Assembly (NCBI GenBank): GCA_002281875.1
Contig: NCHN01000009.1
Coordinates: 43,203 to 107,202 of the forward strand
Direction of reading: 5' to 3'
From: Sphingobacteriia bacterium 24-36-13
GTDB taxonomy: Bacteria > Bacteroidota > Bacteroidia > Chitinophagales > Chitinophagaceae
Length of the DNA: 64,000 nucleotides
The position numbers and the translations under genes are program-made. This document shows, piece by piece, positions 51,971-61,256 of the stretch. Positions within the stretch are counted from its first letter, which is position 1. Every line of letters starts with the position of its first letter. The notes beneath the pieces are model-generated. The model was not told the origin of the DNA. It worked only from the letters and a program-made list of their open reading frames with translations, and searched no databases.

Positions 51971-52006
51971 AAAGACCCGTCCTGATAAATCAGAACGGGT
52001 CTTTTA
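51971..52006. terminator. Bidirectional terminator between the oxoamine synthase and DUF2911 genes
   Basis: A 16-position stem (51971-51986 with 51989-52004, one mismatch at 51981/51994) contains GACCCGT and ACGGGTC. T-rich sequence follows on the plus strand, and AAAACG precedes, giving T on the minus strand. The nominal loop is only two bases, so the top pairs probably open. Confidence 0.85.
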
Positions 52007-52024
52007 TATCCATGCCTTCTCCAA

Positions 52025-52867
52025 TTATAATTTAGCAATCAATTCTTTAGCCATTCTAACATAGTCTGCATTTTTTGCTTCTGTTGCAATGGTTATACAT
52101 TTCTCAGCACTTGCTTTTGCATCGGCTTTTTGACCCATGTCTTTTTGAATTTTAGCTGTTAATAAAAACAACCAAAATGCTTTCGGATTGGCAGTGGTTG
52201 CTTTATTTACATTTTGTAAAGCTTTAGCATAATCTTTGTCCCACTCGTAATAGAAATTGGCAGCAGCCTGGTATGAATTTGGATTCACTTTCTCTGCGCT
52301 TAAAGCAGCTTCCACTTGAGCACGTAATCTGTCTTTTACATTGGTGCTGATTGGAATGCTTACTGCCACTTTGCCCCATGTAAGGTGTAAATCAATGCTT
52401 TCCGCTTCTACATTAGCAAACTGAAAAGTAAAGGTTTCAACACTGCTATTGGTTTTTGACGCTTTCACTTTAAAGCGAACCACGTCTTCACTTTGTTTAT
52501 AACCATCGGTTCCCCAATTAGTTAATCCTTTGTTTACAACCACTTCCCAATATTCTGTTCCAGGTACAGTATACAACACATATGCGCCCGTATCTAATGT
52601 AGACCCCCCCATAGTTACTTTATCAGAAAAATGAATTCTAGTTGCTGCATTAGCACCAGTTCTCCAAAGTTGATTTAAAGGAACTAATTCTGAATTCTCT
52701 TTTAACATTGCTCTTCCTTTCATATTCGGACGAGAGTAGGTCAATTCAATTTTTCCCATTCCAAAATCTTGACTGATTTTTTGGGTTGTACTAGGTTGTG
52801 GCATTCTTATTTGTGCAAAACCAATTACGCTGCATAATAAAGCAGCTGCAAGTAAAGTCTTTTTCAT
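52025..52867 (-). CDS. Secreted DUF2911 protein with TPR-like C-terminus
   Basis: The 280-residue product has a signal peptide (MKKTLLAAALLCSVIGFAQ) and a DUF2911 domain (about 25-165): QDFGMGKIELTYSRPNMKGR, LWRTGANAATRIHF, GAYVLYTVPGTEYW and LHLTWGKVAVSIPI are its hallmark strands. The end (about 180-280) contains tandem helices (SYQAAANFYYEWDKDYAKAL, then KADAKASAEKCITIA) resembling TPR repeats. DUF2911 is frequent in Bacteroidota and has no established biochemical role. An upstream in-frame start at 52891 is less likely because the signal peptide begins at 52867. Confidence 0.88.
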   Translation of the reverse strand: MKKTLLAAALLCSVIGFAQIRMPQPSTTQKISQDFGMGKIELTYSRPNMKGRAMLKENSELVPLNQLWRTGANAATRIHFSDKVTMGGSTLDTGAYVLYTVPGTEYWEVVVNKGLTNWGTDGYKQSEDVVRFKVKASKTNSSVETFTFQFANVEAESIDLHLTWGKVAVSIPISTNVKDRLRAQVEAALSAEKVNPNSYQAAANFYYEWDKDYAKALQNVNKATTANPKAFWLFLLTAKIQKDMGQKADAKASAEKCITIATEAKNADYVRMAKELIAKL

Positions 52868-52990
52868 ATTCAATAAATGTTTGAACGTCAAACTTAGGTT
52901 TTCCCTTACAAATGCAGCAATTTTTTTAAAAAAATAGGCTAAATGGTCAATGATTTAACAATTTGTACATTCAAAAAGAGGCTGGATTAT

Positions 52991-53890
52991 CTATTTAAAT
53001 CCTGGATGAAATCTTTGTAAAGTATCTTTTAAAAAGTGACTATCTAAATGCGTATATATTTCAGTGGTAGTGATGCTTTCGTGCCCCAGCATTTCTTGCA
53101 CAGCTCTTAAATCAGCGCCTCCTTCTACTAAATGCGTAGCAAAAGAATGCCTGAATGTATGCGGTGAAATTATTTTGGTTATTCCTGCTTTTAATGCAAG
53201 GTCTTTAATTATGTAAAAAATCATTACCCTGCTTAACTTTTTACCCCTTCTATTTAAAAACAAAAAGTCTTCCGATCCAGTTTGGATTGGTTGATGAACC
53301 CTTATTTTATCTTTATAAATTTTAATGCATTTAATTGCATCTGTGCCTATTGGGACTAATCTTTCCTTGTCTCCTTTACCCGTTACTTTTAAAAAGCCTA
53401 CGTCTAAATAAAGCCCTGATATTTTCAAATTAACCACTTCGCTTACCCTTAGACCACAGCTATACATGGTTTCTAAGATGGCTTTATTTCTGCCACCTTC
53501 AGGGCTGCTTAAATCAATTTGACGAATAATTAATTCAATCTCATCAAAGTGTAATGTATCGGGTAGTTTTCTTTTTGATTTTGGGGCATTTAATAATATA
53601 GATGGGTCTGATGTGCAAATTTGTTCCAATAAACAGTATTTAAAAAAACTGCGTATACCCGAAATCACCCTTGCTTGTGAAGTAGCGGTCATTCCTAATT
53701 CGCTTACCCATTTAACAAATGCCTGCAAGTCTTTTAAAACAATTTCTGATGGGTTTTTGGTCTGGTTGGTGGCTAATAAAAAAGAGGTTAGCATTTCAAT
53801 ATCGTGCAAGTATGCTTCCACAGAATTTTCACTCAAAGATTTCTCTAATTGCAAATAAGCCTTAAATCCTTTTTTATATGCATTCCACAT
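52991..53890 (-). CDS. xerD: Tyrosine recombinase XerD
   Basis: The 299 residues match chromosome-dimer resolvases in length. The N-terminal SAM-like core-binding domain covers about 1-90; the catalytic domain holds all active-site residues: Arg148 (SCGLRVSEVV), Lys172 (TGKGDKERLVP), His244 and Arg247 (PHTFRHSFATHL), His270 (MLGHESI) and Tyr279 (IYTHLD). XerD acts with XerC at dif near the terminus under FtsK control. No mobile-element gene or attachment site is adjacent, so a housekeeping rather than integrase role is favoured. It is divergent from the YkgJ-like gene with 67 bases between starts. Confidence 0.93.
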   Translation of the reverse strand: MWNAYKKGFKAYLQLEKSLSENSVEAYLHDIEMLTSFLLATNQTKNPSEIVLKDLQAFVKWVSELGMTATSQARVISGIRSFFKYCLLEQICTSDPSILLNAPKSKRKLPDTLHFDEIELIIRQIDLSSPEGGRNKAILETMYSCGLRVSEVVNLKISGLYLDVGFLKVTGKGDKERLVPIGTDAIKCIKIYKDKIRVHQPIQTGSEDFLFLNRRGKKLSRVMIFYIIKDLALKAGITKIISPHTFRHSFATHLVEGGADLRAVQEMLGHESITTTEIYTHLDSHFLKDTLQRFHPGFK

Positions 53891-53957
53891 GATTGATAAA
53901 GATAACAGCTATATGATTATATTCGCTTTTAGTCTGTTTTAAAAGTACGGCAGTTTT

Positions 53958-54467
53958 ATGCAAGTTAATCTTAGATCGTTTAAGCAAAAAGTTCATCATC
54001 ATGCTAAGGGCATGAAAAAATTTTTAGGGAAGCTTGAAAAAAATCCACCAAAAGGCTTGGATAAAATGGCTGAGAAAATTGACGAAGCGGTTTGGAAAGA
54101 AGTAGACTGTTTAAGTTGTGCCAATTGTTGTAAAAGCATGAGCCCAACTTTTACTACAAAAGATTTGAAAAGAATAGCTGCACATGTAGACATGTCTGTT
54201 GCAGAATTTAAAGAGAAATGGTTGTATTTTGACGAAGAAGATGGAGATTGGATGAATAAAAAACAGCCCTGCCAGTTTTTAAATTTAACTACCAATATGT
54301 GTAGTATTTATGAAGTAAGACCCGATGATTGTGCAGGTTTCCCTCATTTAAAGAAAAAGAAAATGGTGGAATACATTCATGTTCACCAGCAAAATATCAG
54401 CTACTGTCCGGCTACTTATAAAATGGTAGAAAAGTTTCAAGAATTATTGAAGCCAGCTGGTAAATAA
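53958..54467 (+). CDS. YkgJ-family cysteine-cluster protein (first copy)
   Basis: The 169-residue cytoplasmic protein carries the YkgJ zinc/iron-binding cluster: CLSCANCCKSMSP (about 48-60), then KKQPCQFLNLTTNMCSIYEV and RPDDCAGFPHL. The CxxCxxCC ... C ... C ... C spacing suggests a bound Fe-S cluster or zinc. The family (UPF0153) has no established activity, though some members act near radical or oxidative modification pathways. The N-terminal 40 residues are basic and helical. A paralogue lies at 57501-58031 on the opposite strand. It converges with the Ycf48-like gene, 17 bases apart. Confidence 0.85.
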   Translation: MQVNLRSFKQKVHHHAKGMKKFLGKLEKNPPKGLDKMAEKIDEAVWKEVDCLSCANCCKSMSPTFTTKDLKRIAAHVDMSVAEFKEKWLYFDEEDGDWMNKKQPCQFLNLTTNMCSIYEVRPDDCAGFPHLKKKKMVEYIHVHQQNISYCPATYKMVEKFQELLKPAGK

Positions 54468-54483
54468 TTGTTTATTAGATCTA

Positions 54484-55527
54484 TTAAGGATTAATATCCA
54501 GTTTTGCAATTCTACCCCCGCCGCCTGCTAAAAAAACGGCCCTTCCATTTTTTGCTTTTTGAACAACATGAAAGCTTTGTGTGGAAATATTTTCCCAAGT
54601 CATTCCTCCATCTTTTGATAAGTCTACACCAGAAGTGCCGCATGCAACCAAAACACTATTACTTAAGTAAATTACACAAGAACGATATCCGAAGGGATGA
54701 ATTGTTGGCTGTTTAAATTGAATACTTGGTTCTAAGCGAACAGCAATAGAGTTACCCATTCTTAGGGTATCATTTGCAAAATCTCCCCCAACAATAAAAG
54801 CATGCTTTCCTGAAGGGCTTATGGCAATTGAGTTGGCCCCTGTAGACTCTTTTCCCTGCAAAAGGGGCAATGGGTATTGGTCTCGTTGGTCTCTTGCATT
54901 CAACAATCTAGAAACTTTTCCTCCTGTAACCATTAAAGTTCCCTTCTTAAATGCAGCAGTTGATTTATTGATTTGCAAATTGGTACCACTTGAAGCAAAA
55001 AATGCTTCTCCTTCATTTAATGCTATACCATCGAGTTTGTTGGTTTCCCATGTTTCTCCAAGGTTATTACTCATTGCAAAAAATGCTTTCCCATTGATGG
55101 GATCTCCAATTACTTGAATTGTTTTTGCTTCTGCATGCATGGCGTCTAAAAACATTCCTTTAGTACTGTCTTCAAATACTTTATACCAGTTTTCACCACC
55201 ATCAGTTGTTTTTAAAATAAGAGCGGGCTCAGCTACAGCCATAATGATGGCTGTTTTATGATTATATGCCTCAATGTCTCTGAAATCTCTTTTCTCATAG
55301 CCTTTTACGGTAGTCCATTTAAATGATTTGCCACCATCTACCGATTTTCCTACTGAGCCGCCACTGCCACTTACCCAAACTATTTTATTTGATACTACAC
55401 TTAACCCTCTAATACTTGTTTTTCTTCCTTGTTCAAGTATTTGAATAGGATTATTTGGTTGTGCAAGAGCAACTGAACTATAACTAAGAACTAATAAGGC
55501 TAAAAATATTTTTATATATGGCTTCAT
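54484..55527 (-). CDS. Secreted Ycf48-like beta-propeller
   Basis: The 347-residue product has a signal peptide (MKPYIKIFLALLVLSYSSVALA) and Ycf48/BNR-type blades: GSVGKSVDGGKSFKWTTV, LILKTTDGGENWYKVFED, AMSNNLGETWETNKLDG and GVDLSKDGGMTWENIST. In cyanobacteria Ycf48 assists photosystem II assembly; in non-photosynthetic Bacteroidota similar propellers are periplasmic or surface proteins of unknown role and are sometimes misnamed oxidoreductases. No enzyme active site is visible. It is divergent from tcdA, with 69 bases between starts. Confidence 0.8.
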   Translation of the reverse strand: MKPYIKIFLALLVLSYSSVALAQPNNPIQILEQGRKTSIRGLSVVSNKIVWVSGSGGSVGKSVDGGKSFKWTTVKGYEKRDFRDIEAYNHKTAIIMAVAEPALILKTTDGGENWYKVFEDSTKGMFLDAMHAEAKTIQVIGDPINGKAFFAMSNNLGETWETNKLDGIALNEGEAFFASSGTNLQINKSTAAFKKGTLMVTGGKVSRLLNARDQRDQYPLPLLQGKESTGANSIAISPSGKHAFIVGGDFANDTLRMGNSIAVRLEPSIQFKQPTIHPFGYRSCVIYLSNSVLVACGTSGVDLSKDGGMTWENISTQSFHVVQKAKNGRAVFLAGGGGRIAKLDINP

Positions 55528-55596
55528 ACATTCATTTTTGCGTAAACAGCAACAAGTTAATTCAATTCCTTTTTAACACTATAATATTTTCGATAT

Positions 55597-56322
55597 ATGA
55601 TTCCATATTGGATGAGCAGAACCCAATTGCTTTTAGGTGATGAACCAATACTTGCCTTAATGAACAAACATGTTTTGGTAGTTGGGTTGGGGGGTGTGGG
55701 TGGTATTTGTGCGGAAATGATTGTTCGCTCTGGAGTTGGAAAAATTACTATTGTAGATGCAGATACAGTAGACTTAAGTAATGCCAATCGTCAAATACCG
55801 GCGTTGCATTCAACTGCAGGTAAGCTGAAGTCTGAAGTAATGGCTGAACGCTTAAAAGATATTAATCCTCAGTTAGAAATAATTGTTAAGTCAATTTATA
55901 TAAAAGAAGAGCTTACGCAAGAATTGCTAGATGAAGCGAAATACGACTATGCAGTAGATTGTATTGATACCCTATCGCCCAAAGTGTTTTTCATCAAAGG
56001 ATGTTTAGATCGCAACATTCCAATTGTTAGTTCATTGGGTGCTGGCGGAAAGCTAGATCCTGCTCAGGTAGTCATTACCGATATTTCTAAAACCTATCAA
56101 TGTAATTTAGCTAGCTATGTAAGAAAAAAATTACATGGGTTAGGAATCTATAAGGGGCTAACCGTGGTATTCAGTGCAGAGAAAGTAGATCAATCTAAAA
56201 TTATTGAAACAGAAAAAGCATACCCTAAAAAATCAATCATCGGTACCATGTCTTATATGCCCGCGATTTTTGGTTGTATGGCTGCAAGTGTGGTGGTAAG
56301 GGGGTTATTAAAACAAATCTAG
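55597..56322 (+). CDS. tcdA: tRNA threonylcarbamoyladenosine dehydratase
   Basis: The 241-residue protein is an E1-like (ThiF/MoeB superfamily) enzyme. The N-terminal YWMSRTQLLLGDEPI then HVLVVGLGGVGGICAEMIVR shows the nucleotide-binding GxGxxG; IVDADTVDLSNANRQ binds ATP, and VDCIDTLSPKVFFI and VSSLGAGGKLDP follow. TcdA adenylates t6A37 of tRNAs to form the cyclic ct6A. Length and start motif favour TcdA over MoeB or ThiF. Its stop codon overlaps the stop of the convergent NamZ gene within a CTAG. Confidence 0.92.
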   Translation: MIPYWMSRTQLLLGDEPILALMNKHVLVVGLGGVGGICAEMIVRSGVGKITIVDADTVDLSNANRQIPALHSTAGKLKSEVMAERLKDINPQLEIIVKSIYIKEELTQELLDEAKYDYAVDCIDTLSPKVFFIKGCLDRNIPIVSSLGAGGKLDPAQVVITDISKTYQCNLASYVRKKLHGLGIYKGLTVVFSAEKVDQSKIIETEKAYPKKSIIGTMSYMPAIFGCMAASVVVRGLLKQI

Positions 56323-57491
56323 TACAACAGGTAATTACTTATTTGTATTTCCCATTCGGCTACTTTTGTTTCTTTGGTGCATTTTTGAAGAAAGGCATGC
56401 ATGGGGAGTTGAAATAATTCTTCTGCATTGTGTATGCCCAGCAGTTTGTCTAAATGTTGAGTGCCCAAGGGATTTACATGTGTTTTATAAGGGGCCCATT
56501 CAAATTTTTCGGGGTGCAAGTCTTTGATAATTCTAATTAAGAACAATCCAAAAAAAATGGGTTTAAATTGTAATGGGTCATTCACCGTAAAATGAACGCC
56601 ATTGCATTGTTCTCCTGCGAATTTATTTTGATTAGGAATAAAATGAATAGGCCTAGAATTTAATTCATCGCCAAAAAATAAATTTATTTGTTGTGCTACT
56701 GCTGTGGCGTTCAACCATGGTGATCCCACTGCTTCAAAAGAAAAATCAGAAGAACGTCCTTCCGATAAATTGGTCGCTTCTAAGAAACATAAGCCCGGAT
56801 AAAGCAGGGTAGATTCAACCCGCTGTATAGCAGGAGAGGTTGGCACAAACGGAATTCCCCAATCCAACTGAAACATCATTCTATTCCAATGTTGGCAGGG
56901 AATTATCTCAAGTGTTGCATTGATATTTCGTTGGGTGTTATAATATAAAGCCAATTCTCCTAAGGTGCATCCATGTCTGATGGGCATGGGCCACCTACCA
57001 ATAAATGAGGTACAATGTGGGTCTAATAAAGGGCCTTCGTTTAATTCCATTAATCCAGAAATAGGATTGGGTCTGTCTAAAATGATTAGTGGAGTTTTCT
57101 GCGTAGCAGCAGATTCTATTAGATAACTCAAAGTCCATAAATAAGTATAAAATCGAACCCCAATATCTGGCACATCAAATACAATTAAATCAATGTCTGC
57201 TAAATCTTCAGCAGTTGGAGCTAATTTTTGTCCATATAAACTTACGATGGGTAAGTCGGTTAATTCATCAAACCCGTTTAACATAGGTGCTCCATCTGCT
57301 CCTTTTGCTGAAATGCCGTGCTCTGGCGAGAATAGTTTTTTAATATTGAATCCGGCTTTTTGTAAAGCCAATCTTGATGGAACCAGCGATTGGGTGGTTG
57401 CAGCTTCATTGGTAACCAAACCAATTCGTTTGCTTTTCCAAGGAATGATTTCTGTAGCAAGTAAAACGTCAACACCAAATAAAACAGTCAT
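56319..57491 (-). CDS. namZ: NamZ-like exo-beta-N-acetylmuramidase (DUF1343)
   Basis: The 390-residue protein is DUF1343: IGLVTNEAATTQSLVPSRLA, KLFSPEHGISAKGADGA, FDVPDIGVRFYTYLWTLSYL and ILDRPNPISGLMELNEGP are characteristic. NamZ enzymes remove N-acetylmuramic acid from the non-reducing end of peptidoglycan fragments, supporting cell-wall recycling. Unlike secreted NamZ forms, this copy begins MTVLFGVDVLLATEIIPWKS with no signal peptide, and no upstream extension exists beyond the adjacent gene. It may thus act in the cytoplasm on imported muropeptides. It follows the second YkgJ-like gene by nine bases. Confidence 0.88.
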   Translation of the reverse strand: MTVLFGVDVLLATEIIPWKSKRIGLVTNEAATTQSLVPSRLALQKAGFNIKKLFSPEHGISAKGADGAPMLNGFDELTDLPIVSLYGQKLAPTAEDLADIDLIVFDVPDIGVRFYTYLWTLSYLIESAATQKTPLIILDRPNPISGLMELNEGPLLDPHCTSFIGRWPMPIRHGCTLGELALYYNTQRNINATLEIIPCQHWNRMMFQLDWGIPFVPTSPAIQRVESTLLYPGLCFLEATNLSEGRSSDFSFEAVGSPWLNATAVAQQINLFFGDELNSRPIHFIPNQNKFAGEQCNGVHFTVNDPLQFKPIFFGLFLIRIIKDLHPEKFEWAPYKTHVNPLGTQHLDKLLGIHNAEELFQLPMHAFLQKCTKETKVAEWEIQISNYLLY

Positions 57492-57500
57492 GGATTGAAT

Positions 57501-58031
57501 TTATTGATTGGGTAGTGATCCTTCAAAATTCATTTCGATCTTCAGTTGCTCAACTACATTAAAAATAATGGGACACCTGTCATAATGCATAAAAGTGGTG
57601 AATACCCTTCTTTTAAAATGCGGCAAATGCAAGGCTGGAAATTCTTTGCAACCTTCAAATCTATATTCGTACACGGTACATTTATTGTCTTGTAAAAAGT
57701 GACAGGGCATTTGATTCATAATCATCATTCCATTGCTGCCTTTTTCTAAATATTGTTGGTCAAAGCTTGGTCGATCCATTTTTAAATGTGTAGAAAGGTT
57801 ATTGGCTTCTTCTTCATTTAAACAAACCATTAAACTTTTACAGCAGTTTCCACAATCTGTACAAGAGATAGTTGGGCTGATTAATGCATCCAATTCTTGC
57901 ACTTTTGCATCAATTGCTTCATCGTTATATTCTTTTAAAAATGCACTAAACCGATCATTTTCCGCTTGATGCTGGTTTGCAAAATCGGATATGGCTTTGA
58001 GGTCAGTTTGGGGTTCAAAAGGAGTCTTCAT
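57501..58031 (-). CDS. YkgJ-family cysteine-cluster protein (second copy)
   Basis: The 176-residue protein has the same cluster as its paralogue: ISCTDCGNCCKSLMVCLNEE (about 53-72), MNQMPCHFLQDNKCTVYEYR and FEGCKEFPAL, preceded by a helical, acidic N-terminus. The CxxCxxCC pattern is conserved and suggests a metal or Fe-S site. The C-terminal RRVFTTFMHYDRCPIIFNVV matches a frequent YkgJ ending with an extra Cys. It is co-transcribed with the NamZ-like gene; the functional link is unclear. Confidence 0.85.
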   Translation of the reverse strand: MKTPFEPQTDLKAISDFANQHQAENDRFSAFLKEYNDEAIDAKVQELDALISPTISCTDCGNCCKSLMVCLNEEEANNLSTHLKMDRPSFDQQYLEKGSNGMMIMNQMPCHFLQDNKCTVYEYRFEGCKEFPALHLPHFKRRVFTTFMHYDRCPIIFNVVEQLKIEMNFEGSLPNQ

Positions 58032-58079
58032 TCAATTAAAGGTACTATTTGGCGTATAAAATCCACCAAAAACAGCTAT

Positions 58080-58088
58080 TTATCCACA
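58080..58088 (+). other. DnaA-box match upstream of parE
   Basis: TTATCCACA is the exact DnaA consensus. It lies 29 bases before the parE -33 element. A single box in 64 kb of AT-rich DNA is close to chance expectation, so replication control of parE is only a possibility. Confidence 0.3.
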
Positions 58089-58116
58089 TATAATAGGCAT
58101 TTGTAGAAAAGTAAAA

Positions 58117-58146
58117 TTGGGCTGCGATTTGAGGGACTTAGATTTG
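58117..58146 (+). promoter_or_regulatory. Promoter of the topoisomerase IV operon
   Basis: TTG (58117-58119) and TAGATTTG (58139-58146) are 19 bases apart, an exact fit to the Bacteroidota promoter. The start would be near 58153, leaving a short leader with AAAAAGGAAAT just before the ATG at 58178, one of the few clear ribosome-binding sites here. Confidence 0.75.
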
Positions 58147-58177
58147 CCGTTAGCAATTTGGATATTAAAAAGGAAAT

Positions 58178-60058
58178 ATGGCAGAAGATAAGAATTTGGT
58201 CAGGTATGATGAAGACTCTATCCGGTCATTAGATTGGAAAGAACATATTCGGTTACGACCCGGAATGTATATTGGGAAATTAGGGGATGGTTCCGCCGCA
58301 GATGATGGTATCTATGTACTAATTAAAGAAGTCATAGATAACTGTATTGATGAATACACAATGGGGCATGGTAAACAAGTAGAATTGACCATTGAAGGCA
58401 AAACAGTTTCTGTTAGAGATTATGGACGTGGAATTCCATTGGGTAAAGTAATTGATGTAGTTAGTAAAATAAATACAGGTGCTAAATACGATAGTAAGGC
58501 TTTCCAAAAAAGTGTGGGTTTGAATGGAGTGGGTACTAAAGCAGTCAATGCGCTGAGTAGTCATTTTTTAGTGACTTCATTCAGAGAGGGTAAATGTAAG
58601 ACCGCTGAGTTCGAAAAAGGAGAATTGGTAAATGACCATAAAGAAATTAAAACAGATGAACCAAATGGTACATTGGTGGTGTTTACTCCTGACGATACCG
58701 TATTTAGAAATTTCCATTTCATACATGAGTATTTAGATAACCAACTTTGGAATTATTGTTATTTAAATGCGGGTCTTGCCATGCATTTTAATGGTAAAAA
58801 ATATGTGAGTAAAAATGGTTTATTAGATTTATTGCAACGCAAAACCAATCCAGATGAATTAAGATACCCTATCATACATTTAAAGGGGGAAGATATAGAA
58901 GTAGCACTATCACATAATAATGATTATGGGGAAGACATTTTTTCCTTTGTTAATGGTCAATACACCACACAGGGTGGCACTCACCAGCAAGCTTTTAGAG
59001 AGGCTTATGTTAAAGTAATTCGTGACTATTATAAAAAAGATTACGATGCTTCTGATATCAGAACCAGTATTGTTGCCGCGGTTTCTGTAAGGGTGCAAGA
59101 GCCAGTATTTGAAAGCCAAACTAAAACCAAATTAGGGTCTCAGAATATTGCAGAAGGGGGTCAAAGTATGAAGTCTTTTGTACTAGACTTTTTGGCAAAG
59201 GAATTAGATAATTTCCTACACAGAAATGCAGCCACAGCAGATGCCCTAAAAAAGCGAATAGAGCAAAACGAAAGAGAACGCAAGGAGTTAGCTGGTATTA
59301 AAAAGTTGGCAAATGAAAGAGCCAAGAAAGCCAATTTGCACAATAAAAAATTACGTGATTGTAGGGTTCATTTAAACGATGAACTTCCTGCGAAAAATAA
59401 AGAAGCATTTATTGCAATCCAAAAAGATACCACCATCTTTATAACCGAAGGGGATAGTGCAAGTGGAAGTATTACCAAAAGTAGAAATGTAGATACCCAG
59501 GCGGTATTTAGTTTGAGGGGTAAGCCGCTCAATTCTTTTGGCGAAACTAAGAAAGTGGTTTATCAAAACGAAGAATTCAACTTATTGCAACATGCCTTAA
59601 ATATTGAAGATGGGTTAGAAGGCCTGCGATATAATAATATTGTAATTGCAACGGATGCCGATGTAGATGGTATGCATATTCGGTTATTGTTGATGACTTT
59701 CTTTCTGCAGTTTTTCCCAGACCTAGTTAAAAAGGGACATGTTTATATTCTAGAAACACCTTTGTTCAGGGTTAGAAATAAGCAGGAAACCATTTACTGT
59801 TATGATGAAACGGAGAAACAAGCAGCGTCAAAAAAATTAGGCAACAAGCCAGAGATTACCCGATTCAAGGGTTTAGGTGAAATTTCTCCTGAAGAGTTTG
59901 GTCGATTTATTGGAAGAGATATTCGATTGCAACCGGTGATTTTAGAACAGGGAGATCATATACAAGACTTCTTAGAATATTATATGGGCAAAAATACTAT
60001 GGAACGGCAGGAGTTTATTATTAATAACCTTAGAGTTGAATTAGATTTAATTGATTAA
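58178..60058 (+). CDS. parE: DNA topoisomerase IV subunit B
   Basis: The 626-residue protein is the ATPase and TOPRIM subunit of a type IIA topoisomerase. The GHKL ATPase domain has [25 protein letters not shown] and [14 protein letters not shown]; the TOPRIM domain holds EGDSASGSI (Glu424) and the Asp pair DADVDGMHI (from Asp493); the C-terminus has [18 protein letters not shown]. Length and pairing with ParC indicate topoisomerase IV rather than gyrase; the two are hard to separate by sequence alone. It leads an operon with a DUF1835 gene (12 bases after), a cupin gene and parC. Confidence 0.93.
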   Translation: MAEDKNLVRYDEDSIRSLDWKEHIRLRPGMYIGKLGDGSAADDGIYVLIKEVIDNCIDEYTMGHGKQVELTIEGKTVSVRDYGRGIPLGKVIDVVSKINTGAKYDSKAFQKSVGLNGVGTKAVNALSSHFLVTSFREGKCKTAEFEKGELVNDHKEIKTDEPNGTLVVFTPDDTVFRNFHFIHEYLDNQLWNYCYLNAGLAMHFNGKKYVSKNGLLDLLQRKTNPDELRYPIIHLKGEDIEVALSHNNDYGEDIFSFVNGQYTTQGGTHQQAFREAYVKVIRDYYKKDYDASDIRTSIVAAVSVRVQEPVFESQTKTKLGSQNIAEGGQSMKSFVLDFLAKELDNFLHRNAATADALKKRIEQNERERKELAGIKKLANERAKKANLHNKKLRDCRVHLNDELPAKNKEAFIAIQKDTTIFITEGDSASGSITKSRNVDTQAVFSLRGKPLNSFGETKKVVYQNEEFNLLQHALNIEDGLEGLRYNNIVIATDADVDGMHIRLLLMTFFLQFFPDLVKKGHVYILETPLFRVRNKQETIYCYDETEKQAASKKLGNKPEITRFKGLGEISPEEFGRFIGRDIRLQPVILEQGDHIQDFLEYYMGKNTMERQEFIINNLRVELDLID

Positions 60059-60070
60059 AATAAGTAATAG

Positions 60071-60880
60071 ATGATTCATATTGTTTTTGAAACAGCCAAT
60101 GTAAAAGCCTTGCAAACAGCCATGGAATTGGACGAATTGTTGCAAGGGGAAATTTTGGAAATAAAAGATGATTTTGCCGTGGGGCCAGTTGAGCGAATCT
60201 ATGAAACCGAAGGGTATCAGCAGCGCAGAGATTGGTGGAAAGAAGTAGTTCAGTATTCTCCATACGAAAGTCAATTAGATATTGTAGACGATAAATTAAC
60301 TCTTCACAATCTCATTAATGCTTTAACGCAAAATGAAGAGCAAGAAGCTTGGATATGGATGGGGCAAAATGCACATGATGTTTCAGGCTACTATTGGTTG
60401 ATGAGTCAGTTGGCTGCATTTGCTGGAAGAATTCAGGTGTTGTATTTAAATAATCTTCCATTTTTTAATGAAAAAGGAAGCATTTTTTATCCTACACATT
60501 TGCATGAAATTCAACCTAGGGAGTTTTTAAAAGCAAAAAAATTGGCAAGACCTATTACACTAAGTGAGTTTGAGTTAGATCCGGATGAGTGGAAAAAAAT
60601 ATGCGCAGAAAATGCAATGGTTCGTTTTTTAGAAGGTGGTAAAAAGCTGATTGGAAAAGAAGTTACCTATTTTGATAAATCTTTATTGGCGCATATTACT
60701 AAGGATGCCCAAAAGTTAAATAAAGTGATTGCTTCAGCTTTAAATAAGATGACTGTTCAAACTGGAGATGCTTTTTTGGTTTGGAGATTGAGAGAATTGT
60801 CGAATAGTGGGATATTGGTTATTAATGGAGATTTTTCGAAAGGATGGAAAGAGTTGACTGTTCAACTGGCAACAGCTTAA
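60071..60880 (+). CDS. DUF1835-domain protein inside the topoisomerase IV operon
   Basis: The 269-residue protein matches DUF1835: IHIVFETANVKALQTAMELD (about 2-21), GEILEIKDDFAVGPVERIYE and WIWMGQNAHDVSGYYWLMSQ are typical. The C-terminal half (FELDPDEWKKICAENAMVRF, then LVWRLRELSNSGILVINGD) resembles DUF3658. No biochemical function is established. It has no signal peptide and is cytoplasmic. The gaps of 12 bases to parE and 10 to the next gene indicate one transcript, so it may modulate topoisomerase IV or simply share its regulation. Confidence 0.82.
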   Translation: MIHIVFETANVKALQTAMELDELLQGEILEIKDDFAVGPVERIYETEGYQQRRDWWKEVVQYSPYESQLDIVDDKLTLHNLINALTQNEEQEAWIWMGQNAHDVSGYYWLMSQLAAFAGRIQVLYLNNLPFFNEKGSIFYPTHLHEIQPREFLKAKKLARPITLSEFELDPDEWKKICAENAMVRFLEGGKKLIGKEVTYFDKSLLAHITKDAQKLNKVIASALNKMTVQTGDAFLVWRLRELSNSGILVINGDFSKGWKELTVQLATA

Positions 60881-60890
60881 ATGCATTAAA

Positions 60891-61256
60891 ATGGTAAGGG
60901 TAACAACTTTAGATAAAATAGGAGAGGATGAACGTGGTGCCACGCATTATTTTGACATGGATCGGTCGGGTCAGTTTATTGTTGCTTATAGAAAAGCAGG
61001 GAGTGTAAGTGGTCAACATTATCATAAAGGAATTGCCCCAAAAAAGAATCCTGAAAAAATCATTGTGATGCAGGGGGAAGCCTTATTAAATTGGAAAGAT
61101 GTACAATCAAATGCTGAAGGTTCTTTATTAATAAAAGCACCTGCATTGGTTGAAATTGATCCTTATGCATGGCATGAAGTAATTTCTAAAACAGATATCA
61201 TCATTTTTGAGATGAATGGGTTAGAAGACGCAAAAGAAGACACTTTTAGATTGTAG
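60891..61256 (+). CDS. Small cupin-like protein inside the topoisomerase IV operon
   Basis: The 121-residue protein reads as a single cupin: QHYHKGIAPKKNPEKIIVMQ (about 42-61) is the first motif and IDPYAWHEVISKTDIIIFE the second, with His residues that could bind metal. The KNPEKIIVMQGEALLNW pattern resembles sugar-epimerase-like cupins (WxcM-type). No enzyme function can be assigned. It is ten bases after the DUF1835 gene and 15 before parC. Confidence 0.7.
   Translation: MVRVTTLDKIGEDERGATHYFDMDRSGQFIVAYRKAGSVSGQHYHKGIAPKKNPEKIIVMQGEALLNWKDVQSNAEGSLLIKAPALVEIDPYAWHEVISKTDIIIFEMNGLEDAKEDTFRL

Noticed and set aside
52991-53890. Integrase of a mobile element
   Set aside because: The length and active-site spacing fit XerD, there is no cargo, no tRNA target and no direct repeat nearby.
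58080-58088. Replication origin near parE
   Set aside because: There is only one exact DnaA box, without dnaA, dnaN or a box cluster; one or two such matches are expected by chance in 64 kb of AT-rich DNA.
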